A stretch of DNA of 15,575 nt from JAGVIE01 sp964520905 (GCA_964520905.1 CAZFQL010000030.1:1-15575), one strand, 5' to 3'; counted from the first letter of the stretch, positions 7,845-14,254 are shown. Program-made: numbers and translations. The notes: a model not told the origin generated them from the letters alone.

Positions 7845-7907
7845 AAAACAAAAGCGCCCGATCTTCTCAACCGGGCGCGATACCCTCCACCGTTCTCTAA
7901 TCCACAA
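7845..7907 (-). terminator. 63-bp dispersed repeat (copy 2) with intrinsic terminator
   Basis: On the - strand GCGCCCG pairs with CGGGCGC (7872-7878 with 7854-7860) and is followed by TTTTGTTTTT, a good intrinsic terminator for the secreted protein gene ending at 7969. The conserved 63-bp block matches 6465-6527, including the non-stem parts TACCCTCCAC and CTCTAATCCACAA (+ strand). Confidence 0.72.
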
Positions 7908-7915
7908 ATGCAGTC

Positions 7916-7961
7916 GAAGGTAACCTTCAACATTGTTTTAACTCGGTAGAAGGTTACCTTC
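7916..7961. repeat. 46-nt inverted repeat (13-20-13)
   Basis: GAAGGTAACCTTC (7916-7928) and GAAGGTTACCTTC (7949-7961) are exact reverse complements with a 20-base spacer. Each arm is also nearly self-palindromic (GAAGG...CCTTC). It lies 7 bases beyond the stop of the secreted protein gene and 8 bases before the terminator repeat. Confidence 0.65.
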
Positions 7962-7968
7962 AGCAAAG

Positions 7969-8713
7969 TTATTTCATCAAAATTAATTTCTTGGTTTCCA
8001 CATATTCCCCGGTTTGCAAACGATAGAAGTAAACACCGCTCGTCAAACCGGATGCATCTCCGCCGTAGGCGGATCCGCCTTTGGCGGAGAAGTTCACCTC
8101 GTAATACCCCGCTTCTTGCTTTCCATCCATAATTAAAGCCACTCTTTGACCGAGTGTGTTAAAAACAACTCAAGCTTACATGTGATGCCTGCGGTAAAGC
8201 ATACTTGATTGTTGTTGATGGGTTGAAGGGGTTGGGATAGTTTTGCTGTAAAGTAAAGTAATTAGGTAATGATACGGATTGGAGGATCACCTCCGTTATT
8301 ACATCAAAAAAATAGTGATATGTTTTTGTTATACCACATCTAAAAAAGCCCCCGAAATTCAAATCCTGAGTACAAATAGTCAAGTTGAGATTAACACTGT
8401 ATGACCCGGTCGGTAAGAACCCGATCGTGTCATTAGTCCTCCAAAAATCCATTATGGTCAATATGCCAGTGTATACTGTCACATCTATGTTAATTAGATC
8501 ACCAGAAATTGAGAGGTGTTCTTCGATACCGATGACATTTGTTCCTGTCTCACCTGAACATTTTAATATTAAAGTGTCATCTTCACCCGGAGAGGATGGG
8601 TATATCGAGATATCAGGAGCAAATTGTGAAAGTACACATTGAGGAAATAGGGAAATAAGAATGATAATGATGAAAATAGATATGAATCGGATCTGATAAT
8701 AACGTATCTCCAT
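7969..8713 (-). pseudogene. Secreted protein with type IX sorting domain, frameshifted
   Basis: From the ATG at 8713 the protein has a signal peptide (MEIRYYQIRFISIFIIIILI... to about residue 29), a short beta-rich region of no recognised family, then the type IX sorting domain start LQQNYPNPFNPSTTIKYALP. After ASHVSLS the frame breaks at 8159-8170 and stops. In the next frame the domain continues NTLGQRVALIMDGKQEAGYY and ends ETKKLILMK at 7969. Comparison with the paralogous domain at 8819-9060 shows one extra base here. A GTG at 8725 would add four residues; ATG is preferred because the signal peptide starts there. Sorting-domain loss would stop secretion to the surface, unless the extra base is a sequencing error. 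A 30-bp palindrome is inserted in frame in the domain. Confidence 0.75.
8057..8090. repeat. Palindromic element inserted in frame in a sorting domain
   Basis: Two adjoining units, TCCGCCGTAGGCGGA (8059-8073) and TCCGCCTTTGGCGGA (8074-8088), each form TCCGCC-NNN-GGCGGA, and the whole is a larger palindrome extended by TC/GA on the ends. Compared with the paralogous sorting domain, exactly 30 extra bases (10 residues, rich in Gly/Ser/Ala) lie here. Related units occur at 14255-14330. Confidence 0.75.
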
Positions 8714-8758
8714 GTTAAAACTCACTCAAAATGTAACTTGAAATATTCCCATTAACAT

Positions 8759-8806
8759 AACCTCCGGTTTCTGACAATGTAAATTCCGCGTAAGAAACCG
8801 GAGGTT
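8759..8806. repeat. 48-nt hairpin repeat, 14-20-14 (copy 1)
   Basis: AACCTCCGGTTTCT (8759-8772) pairs perfectly with AGAAACCGGAGGTT (8793-8806) around a 20-base loop. It lies just after the stop of the 535-residue secreted protein gene (- strand) and may end its transcript, though no U-tract follows. A second copy at 12311-12358 has the same arm and loop lengths with compensating stem changes. Confidence 0.75.
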
Positions 8807-8818
8807 TAGCATTGGACG

Positions 8819-10426
8819 CTATTTCATCAAAATTAATTTCTTGGTTTCAATATAGTCTCCGGCATGTAACCGATAGAAGTACACACCGCTTGTTAACCCA
8901 GTTGCGTTGAAGTTCACCTCGTGATACCCTGCCTCTTGCTTGCCATCCACCAGCAATGCCACTCTTTGCCCAAGTGTGTTGAAGACACTGAAGCTTACAT
9001 GCGATGCCTGCGGCAAAGCGTATTTGATTGTGGTTGATGGGTTGAAGGGGTTGGGGTAGTTTTGGTACAGATCATATTCGTGTGGGATTGATCTTTCGGT
9101 GAGGGAAACACCTGTAAGCGCCCCAATTCCTCGGACAGGAATTCTGAATAGCTGATCTCTTGAATTGCACCGAATCAATAACGTGTCGATATACTCTCTC
9201 AGCGTATCCGGAGTGAAAGCAAGAGTGATCGATAGGGAATCGCCTTGACTCACTGATCCGCTTCTAATATCCGTTTGGAACCACTTCGTAAGTGTATAGA
9301 TCGAATCGATCATCAATGTATTAATTGAAGAATTCGATATTTTTACGGAACGATGTACGGTTGAATCCCGATGGACATTGAGGAAGTTGACGCTCACTGT
9401 TGAAGGAATCAGTGTGGGATATGGTGACGATCCGGTAAGCAATATCCTTGTAATTCCACCGTTTGAAGTAATCACTAAGGTATCAATGAATAGGGATTTA
9501 AATATTTGCGGTGAAAATCGCACCGTCATCCTAATTGTGTCGTTTTGGAAGACGGTATCGGGGACAGTGAAATCCGTCGCGAATACTGCCGTTGATTTGG
9601 TAGCGGATGTTATCAACAATGGATTGATCGAATTGTTCCAGACGGAGATAGTACGATCAAGCGTATCGCCGCGGATAACATCGCCAAAGTGAAGGGCACT
9701 CGCCGATGTAACTGGTATAGGTGGAGGTATAAAGATGATAGATTGTTGATGCTTGCTCAGAAACCTGTCAAACGTCTGGAACCTCACTAATACTGTATCG
9801 AAGTTTGTGTACGATATTCCATTCTTCGAAGCCGTAAAGATGCTGGTGGAATCGTTCGGTGGGCTCAAGTTCATTGAAGATGAGGTCGATTGACCGCCAT
9901 TTTTGTATTTAAGATAGTACTCCGCCTTATACATATCCTCGAAGTTGAAGATAGCAGCTCTGGAGCGCTCACACCATCGATTGAACGAATCCTTCACACG
10001 GAAGAAGACCTTGTCGCCACGCTTCAATGGTGGGTTATTGAGAATGATACTTCCATCAGGATTGATCCCAATTGGTGTCCCATTTCCTCTACCCGGATCA
10101 GTGTTTATGAAGTACTCTCCATATGTTAGTGTCGCATCCGAGTTAGTGAAGTACTCTCTTCTCAAAATACACCTTGGTCCACTCCATGTTCCATTGGTAC
10201 TTTTGAACCGAATGTATATTCTTGTACCGATAGGGACATCACCGAGGGGTATATTGATGTTTACTTCGCTAAGAGTGTCCGTAGGAATCCAAAAACCGTT
10301 TCCTTCACCGGGATCCGAATTGAAAAAGTATTCTCCTCCAACTATTTTTTGATATCGCTGATACTGAGAGAGCGAAGACGTGCAATTGATGCACAGGAGC
10401 ACCAGTATTAATATTATTGTTTTCAT
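8819..10426 (-). CDS. Secreted multidomain protein with Ig-like (ASH/choice-of-anchor D-type) domains and type IX sorting domain
   Basis: A 535-residue exported protein. Residues 1-20 form a signal peptide. Two diverged repeats begin GEYFFNSDPGEGNG (31-44) and GEYFINTDPGRGNG (103-116), a motif found in secreted proteins of this group. Two Ig-like domains of the abnormal-spindle/choice-of-anchor-D kind follow (about 245-335 and 340-437; LHFGDVIRGDTLDRTISVWN, TVRFSPQIF, TLVITSNGG). The C-terminal 80 residues are a type IX sorting domain (LYQNYPNPFNPSTTIKYALP ... TSGVYFYRLHAGDY ... KKLILMK), which by family knowledge is recognised at the outer membrane and removed on secretion or anchoring. AGGAGG lies right after the stop of the upstream beta-helix gene, 12 bp away, so the two form an operon. 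The ligand is unknown. Confidence 0.85.
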   Translation of the reverse strand: MKTIILILVLLCINCTSSLSQYQRYQKIVGGEYFFNSDPGEGNGFWIPTDTLSEVNINIPLGDVPIGTRIYIRFKSTNGTWSGPRCILRREYFTNSDATLTYGEYFINTDPGRGNGTPIGINPDGSIILNNPPLKRGDKVFFRVKDSFNRWCERSRAAIFNFEDMYKAEYYLKYKNGGQSTSSSMNLSPPNDSTSIFTASKNGISYTNFDTVLVRFQTFDRFLSKHQQSIIFIPPPIPVTSASALHFGDVIRGDTLDRTISVWNNSINPLLITSATKSTAVFATDFTVPDTVFQNDTIRMTVRFSPQIFKSLFIDTLVITSNGGITRILLTGSSPYPTLIPSTVSVNFLNVHRDSTVHRSVKISNSSINTLMIDSIYTLTKWFQTDIRSGSVSQGDSLSITLAFTPDTLREYIDTLLIRCNSRDQLFRIPVRGIGALTGVSLTERSIPHEYDLYQNYPNPFNPSTTIKYALPQASHVSFSVFNTLGQRVALLVDGKQEAGYHEVNFNATGLTSGVYFYRLHAGDYIETKKLILMK

Positions 10427-10438
10427 ATTTACCTCCTC

Positions 10439-11284
10439 TTAGTAATTAGCGCGAGCTTTTGCCTGGAGATTGATGCTATTAACTCCTGGAGTAATGATTA
10501 TCTCGGTTACTACCGGATAAATAGGGCAATCGGGTCCGCCGAAGTAGCCCATATCGCTACGGGAACCATCTGGGTCATAGAGTGAGGGATTACCAGTATT
10601 CCAAGAACAAGATGTATTTTCACCGATGTGGAAATCCAGTGGAGGAGATGTGAACGGAGGATCGCAGTTTACGTTGCCTTGGTTACCAGTGGTGCCCGAT
10701 GTGGTGCCGTTACAGTAGGAAACATAGAAGTAGCCGTAGGAATAACCTGGCTTGGCAAAACCTATCTGAGCATTTAACCTCGAAATGCAGTTTACGGCGT
10801 AAAGACTACCGGTGGTTGACGATAATCCATCATGATAGACGCCATATGACCCATTATTGTATATAACACAGTTGTTCACGTATGCGGCAGTAGTTCCTGT
10901 GGAATAGAGAATACCGTATCTTCCACAACCAACAATGACACAATTCTTAACAGTACCGGCATTTAATTTTATCCCATCTCCACCCGTTGAAGTAATAGCA
11001 AACCATTGTATTGTACCTGCACTCATCATAACGACGGGATTATAATTGCCAATAATAATAGTGTTTTCGTACCCTGATCCCATGAGAACAACATTTTTGT
11101 TTAGTGTCACTGGCTCGTTGTACGTCCCGGGCCATACTTTTATTGTATCATTTGAAGAGGCATTAAGTATAGCCGTATTGATGCTTGTGTACTGCCCGCC
11201 ACCGTTGATGTCAACAATGATTGTGTTTGCGGATGTACAGCAAATCAACGCAAACAGTGCAAAAATGGTTACAATTGTTTTCAT
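10439..11284 (-). CDS. Secreted right-handed parallel beta-helix repeat protein
   Basis: A 281-residue exported protein with signal peptide MKTIVTIFALFALICCTSAN. The start of the mature part (YTSINTAILNASSNDTIKVWPGTYNE, about 32-57) is the DUF1565/pectin-lyase-like entry to a parallel beta-helix. Coil-like repeats follow: NVVLMGSGYENTIIIG, DGIKLNAGTVKNCVIVGCGRYGI, VNNCVIYNNGSYGVY and YAVNCISRLNAQIGF. The tail DMGYFGGPDCPIYP...INLQAKARANY is typical of such proteins in this group. There are no obvious pectate-lyase catalytic residues, so it may bind or only form structure. It has no type IX sorting domain of its own, whereas the gene 12 bp downstream does. AAGGAG precedes the ATG. Confidence 0.8.
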   Translation of the reverse strand: MKTIVTIFALFALICCTSANTIIVDINGGGQYTSINTAILNASSNDTIKVWPGTYNEPVTLNKNVVLMGSGYENTIIIGNYNPVVMMSAGTIQWFAITSTGGDGIKLNAGTVKNCVIVGCGRYGILYSTGTTAAYVNNCVIYNNGSYGVYHDGLSSTTGSLYAVNCISRLNAQIGFAKPGYSYGYFYVSYCNGTTSGTTGNQGNVNCDPPFTSPPLDFHIGENTSCSWNTGNPSLYDPDGSRSDMGYFGGPDCPIYPVVTEIIITPGVNSINLQAKARANY

Positions 11285-11664
11285 AAAACTCTCCTTAGAA
11301 ATGTTTTAGTGTGTAAAATAATATTGTGAATTTTCTATTTGAAATTGAATGGCCTTGTCTCAAATAATGAACCTACATTATTATTTCAACGCTCCTTTGG
11401 GTTTCCAGAAAATAAAGAAGGAAAATTTTGGAGTAAAACTTTATTACCACAAAATATAGAGAATTCGGCTTATCAAGGCAGTTGTGGGAATGCTAGGTAT
11501 AGCGATATGGGGACGTTGAGATGTGCGACTCACTTTCACTTGCGGTTCTTGGTTGAAAGTGAGCCGCACCTGTTACAGCAAATTTACAGATTTGGTGTAT
11601 AAAGATTTTTTTGTCGTGTAGTTCACAAACTTCTCCCTGTCCCTATTATTTAGTGGCGTATATC
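11285..11664. other. 380-bp intergenic region with one hairpin repeat
   Basis: No convincing gene is visible here. The one open frame on the + strand (11339-11602) has no recognisable composition or start signal and runs through the hairpin at 11523-11569. The right end should contain the 3' end of the toxin transcript and the left end the promoter of the beta-helix operon, but no clear motifs could be assigned. Confidence 0.6.
11523..11569. repeat. 47-nt hairpin repeat, GTGCG family (copy 2)
   Basis: GTGCGACTCACTTTCA (11523-11538) pairs with TGAAAGTGAGCCGCAC (11554-11569) with one mismatch around a 15-base loop. Aligned without gaps to 6537-6583, most bases agree, including part of the loop (GGTTG). 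Confidence 0.68.
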
Positions 11665-11946
11665 TTAAAGTGGAAAAACATATGGAAAGTATTTGTAAAT
11701 CTCTTTTCTGTGTAGAACGCGATAAAATGTTATTTTATTATTTTCGAATTTAAAGCCAATGCGATAATCACCTATTCGGATTCTGTAAAAATTCTTGAAA
11801 CCTGATAGTTTCCTGTGATGGTGTAATTGTCCTAAGTTTTCTATCTTCGGAATTTCTATGAAAACGATTTGCTTGACCCTCGATTGAATCTCTAATGGAA
11901 TCCGATCAATATCTTTGAGAAATGTTTTCTTGAAAGCAACTTGCAT
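11665..11946 (-). CDS. RelE-family toxin (putative mRNA interferase)
   Basis: A 93-residue basic protein of the RelE/ParE fold family. The order is an N-terminal strand (MQVAFKKTFLKDIDRIP), two helices, then LHHHRKLSGFKNFYRIRIGD (41-60), YRIGFKFENNKITFYRVLHR (61-80) and the C-terminal EIYKYFP. Arg55, Arg57, Arg62, His79, Arg80 and Tyr84 are positions where RelE-type toxins keep catalytic or RNA-binding residues. Toxins of this type cleave ribosome-bound mRNA; ParE-like gyrase inhibition is less likely given the HRK-IY-YFP ending. It starts 11 bases after the antitoxin stop on the same strand, and it looks intact, unlike the two other toxin genes in the window. Confidence 0.83.
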   Translation of the reverse strand: MQVAFKKTFLKDIDRIPLEIQSRVKQIVFIEIPKIENLGQLHHHRKLSGFKNFYRIRIGDYRIGFKFENNKITFYRVLHRKEIYKYFPYVFPL

Positions 11947-11957
11947 GGTATGATTCT

Positions 11958-12149
11958 CTATGAATCAAATCCAACTATTTTCTTTGCTTCTTCTATATCA
12001 ACATCATCATCATTATCAACTTCTTCCATTGCCTTTCCTAAACCATAATCGAGTAATAGACTTTCAATTTTATTGAAACTCTCGATATCAATCACGACAG
12101 CTTTTGGTTTGCCTTTATCATCAACAATATATGATTTTGCTAAGGGCAT
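11958..12149 (-). CDS. Phd/RelB-like antitoxin
   Basis: A 63-residue acidic protein. SYIVDDKGKPKAVVIDIESFNKIESLL (6-32) is the usual DNA-binding/dimerisation strand-helix pattern of short RelB/Phd-type antitoxins; the C-terminal EEVDNDDDVDIEEAKKIVGF is the acidic toxin-wrapping tail. It lies directly before the RelE-type toxin gene, the normal order. AAGGAG sits at good spacing before the ATG. Autoregulation with the toxin is expected for the family; a TTATATATAA palindrome lies about 35 bases upstream. Confidence 0.82.
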   Translation of the reverse strand: MPLAKSYIVDDKGKPKAVVIDIESFNKIESLLLDYGLGKAMEEVDNDDDVDIEEAKKIVGFDS

Positions 12150-12183
12150 AATTTCTCCTTCAAATCGTTCAATTATTCTTTAC

Positions 12184-12193
12184 TTATATATAA
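12184..12193 (-). promoter_or_regulatory. AT palindrome upstream of toxin-antitoxin operon
   Basis: TTATATATAA is a perfect 10-base palindrome located 35 bases upstream of the antitoxin start. It may be part of the promoter or the operator bound by the antitoxin. AT-rich palindromes arise easily by chance, so this is weak. The rest of 12150-12310 holds nothing else recognisable. Confidence 0.3.
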
Positions 12194-12310
12194 AGATAAC
12201 TATAAAAGGGAATGAAATCAAAATTATACGATTTGCCTTTCGTACCAATCTCAGCGAAGCAATTTGACCCTTATGAATTAAACAAAGTGTGTCTATCTTA
12301 TGAAAGTAGA

Positions 12311-12358
12311 AAGCTCCGACTTCTTGCTCAGGATAATTTGGGTGAGAAGTCGGAGGTT
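12311..12358. repeat. 48-nt hairpin repeat, 14-20-14 (copy 2)
   Basis: AAGCTCCGACTTCT (12311-12324) pairs with AGAAGTCGGAGGTT (12345-12358) with one mismatch around a 20-base loop. Arm and loop lengths equal those of 8759-8806, and stem differences are compensated on both arms. It overlaps the broken 3' end of the DUF5615-type toxin gene. Confidence 0.75.
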
Positions 12359-12465
12359 ATCCTATAACCGAGTTTAAGCATTCTTGTATCTACTGCATCA
12401 TGTCCAAGCGTGCGGAGATAAGAAGTGGTTTTCGGAGAGATATTTTGGTCGAGGAGGAATTTCAT
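12328..12465 (-). pseudogene. Truncated DUF5615 (PIN-like, VapC45-type) toxin fragment
   Basis: Beginning at an ATGA overlap with the DUF433 gene, the frame reads MKFLLDQNISPKTTSYLRTL, GHDAVDTRMLKLG, then YRITSDFSPKLS and stop: 45 residues. The first 34 match the start of DUF5615 PIN-like toxins (MKFLLDxNxSP...LxxLGHD). The full family is about 110-120 residues with later acidic residues that complete the PIN-like metal site. The final 9 codons (TSDFSPKLS with the stop) are supplied by the 48-nt hairpin repeat, so the missing two thirds were lost at or beside this element. It should be inactive. Confidence 0.78.
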
Positions 12466-12698
12466 GCCGGATTGATTTGCTCCAAGGCATGGATTTCTTC
12501 ATTTTCAATCATTAAACGGGCGTACTCAATCGCTGCTTTTATATTTTCTTCAGAAAGCTCAGGATATTCCTCTATAATCTGAGTGAAATTGAGGCCCTCT
12601 TCAATTAATCCTAAGATTACCGAGACCATAATTCTCGTTCCCTTAATGCATGGTTTACCATGGCAGACTTTCGGATTTACAGAAACTCGATCAAACAT
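12462..12698 (-). CDS. DUF433 domain antitoxin (VapB45-like)
   Basis: A 78-residue protein matching DUF433: RVSVNPKVCHGKPCIKGTRI (4-23), MVSVILGLIEEGLNFTQIIE (24-43), EYPELSEENIKAAIEYA (44-60). The family is a helix-turn-helix-like antitoxin paired with DUF5615 PIN-like toxins. The start is set at the ATG at 12698 because GGAGG lies at ideal spacing before it; an in-frame ATG at 12710 overlaps that Shine-Dalgarno. The stop overlaps the toxin start (ATGA). With the toxin truncated, this is an orphan antitoxin that may persist as a repressor or as an immunity gene against related toxins. Confidence 0.88.
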   Translation of the reverse strand: MFDRVSVNPKVCHGKPCIKGTRIMVSVILGLIEEGLNFTQIIEEYPELSEENIKAAIEYARLMIENEEIHALEQINPA

Positions 12699-12757
12699 AA
12701 TTTCCTCCATTCAAAATACAACATAATATAATTCTATTAGCTGCAGGAATAAACTAC

Positions 12758-14245
12758 TTAGGGTAATCTCATCGCCACTTCAACATATTTCTTATTCATT
12801 GTTGGTGTGTACACAAACTTGTCTCCGTTCCAGTACTGCACACCCTTCCGAAGGTCTTCATAATATTGTGCATCGAGTTTCTTGGTAAGCTTTCCTTCTG
12901 CGATAAATTTGTTACGTAGGGTTACAAATTTGTCCTCACCGTCAACATTAATACATTGTAACGTAGGGCTGAAAAAATATAATAACGTATATTCCGTTCG
13001 TTCTATTTCTTCAGTTACAGTTACAATCAAAGATCCGTCCGAATTAAACCAAAATCCCCGTGCTCGATTTCTTTGGTGAGATGAATATTCCTGTAAATCA
13101 CTTCTATTAACTAATAAATAATACTTTTCATTTCCTATTGAGATATTCTTCGGTGTATATTCTTCCGGTGCAGGTGAGTGTCCCTGAAAATTTCTGGGGT
13201 CTATGACAAATACGGAAGCCAAATTAAACCCATTGTTTTCACCGGTTGCAATTATTTCTTCTATCCCATCATTGTCCAAATCTCTGTTTATCAGCCGGTG
13301 AATACTTCCACTGTGCCAATATTCGTTTAGTAGTATTCCTTCTTGAGCGTTTATATTGACAATTGCTGTTGGAAACCAACCACCATGACTTATCACCGCT
13401 ATTATTTCAATCGAGCCATTTTTATCAAAATCTCCTACTAAAATATTTCTAAAATTATATGTGTCATCGAATAGTTTATTCCCAAAAGTCATTTGACGAT
13501 TAAATCTATATGTCCATTGCTCCTTGCCGTCAGGAGTATAGCAATAGATTATATTTTTTGGCTGCCATTCACTCAGCATACCAAATATTGCTATTACCTC
13601 TTTCTTCCCGTCTCCATCAACATCAATAGTTTGTAGGTAGTTATTTGGATCGAAGCCGGGTTCTTGCACGCGCAATTTTTCCAAATCATACCCAATTCCT
13701 ATATATTTCCTCCACAACTCATTACCGTTTTTATTGTAAACTACTAAAAACTCATCTTTTGCCCGTGCATATTCCGGGTTTGTATCTTTAAACGGTTTAG
13801 CAAAGAAAAGCGCCAATCCAACAAGACACGCAGCCATCGAAAATCTAACAGTAGTTTTTACAGGATGTAATTGAATATATCGAACAATTCTTTGAGCCAA
13901 CGGTCGGTGGTACGGCTCAATTATCTCAACGAATGTCGAAAGTGCATTATCCACGCGCTCCTGAAGTGCAAGTTTCTTTTCAGGGAGTGCGAGCCGGTTG
14001 CGTGTGGTTATCCATCCCTTCGGGACGAGGAGTTTCTCAACGAACGCTTTATCCCGCTCAGTTGGATTGTTTTGCATCTCCTTACTAACGCTATCGTAAA
14101 ACGCGGTAAGCTTTTCAGCATGGTCTTTGCAGTAAGCGCAGTGTGCTAAATGCGCTGTAATATTATCCAGCTCGCCGGGGGTGAAGTTCTCGCGCGAAAT
14201 AATGTATTTTTCTAATATATTTTTTTCTATATGTTCCATTGTCAT
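12758..14245 (-). CDS. Membrane protein with anti-sigma-like zinc finger and FG-GAP/VCBS-like beta-propeller
   Basis: A 495-residue predicted type II membrane protein. The cytoplasmic N-terminus has a zf-HC2-type motif, HLAHCAYC (32-39; His32, Cys36, Cys39), as in ZAS-type anti-sigma factors. A linker with an amphipathic stretch (90-125) leads to one membrane helix (about 133-150, VRFSMAACLVGLALFFA). The outer part contains FG-GAP-like repeats with calcium-type DxDxDG motifs: DVDGDGKKEVIAIFG (208-222), DFDKNGSIEIIAVISH (272-287) and DLDNDGIEEIIATGEN (322-337), and a less clear tail. This suggests an extracytoplasmic sensor joined to a sigma-binding finger. The upstream genes are helical proteins of unknown family on the same strand. 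No clear ribosome binding site precedes the start; ATG at 14239 is an alternative. Confidence 0.78.
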   Translation of the reverse strand: MTMEHIEKNILEKYIISRENFTPGELDNITAHLAHCAYCKDHAEKLTAFYDSVSKEMQNNPTERDKAFVEKLLVPKGWITTRNRLALPEKKLALQERVDNALSTFVEIIEPYHRPLAQRIVRYIQLHPVKTTVRFSMAACLVGLALFFAKPFKDTNPEYARAKDEFLVVYNKNGNELWRKYIGIGYDLEKLRVQEPGFDPNNYLQTIDVDGDGKKEVIAIFGMLSEWQPKNIIYCYTPDGKEQWTYRFNRQMTFGNKLFDDTYNFRNILVGDFDKNGSIEIIAVISHGGWFPTAIVNINAQEGILLNEYWHSGSIHRLINRDLDNDGIEEIIATGENNGFNLASVFVIDPRNFQGHSPAPEEYTPKNISIGNEKYYLLVNRSDLQEYSSHQRNRARGFWFNSDGSLIVTVTEEIERTEYTLLYFFSPTLQCINVDGEDKFVTLRNKFIAEGKLTKKLDAQYYEDLRKGVQYWNGDKFVYTPTMNKKYVEVAMRLP

Positions 14246-14254
14246 TTAAAAAAT

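Noticed and set aside
6518..7907. DnaA boxes / replication origin (TAATCCACA in both 63-bp repeats)
   Set aside because: One mismatch to the DnaA box, single sites, part of a terminator repeat, and no dnaA or dnaN nearby.
7845..7961. ATPase with flanking 63-bp repeats as a transposon
   Set aside because: The repeats are direct, act as terminators of two different genes, and no transposase or target duplication is visible.
11339..11602. 87-codon open frame on the + strand
   Set aside because: It runs through the 47-nt hairpin, has no start signal, and its composition does not resemble a protein family.
8759..12358. Integron attC sites
   Set aside because: The hairpins have symmetric arms without the unpaired bases and RYYYAAC/GTTRRRY ends expected of attC, and there is no integron integrase.
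12400..12582. 60-codon + strand frame
   Set aside because: Lies opposite the DUF433 and toxin genes, which have clear family motifs; it is a shadow frame.
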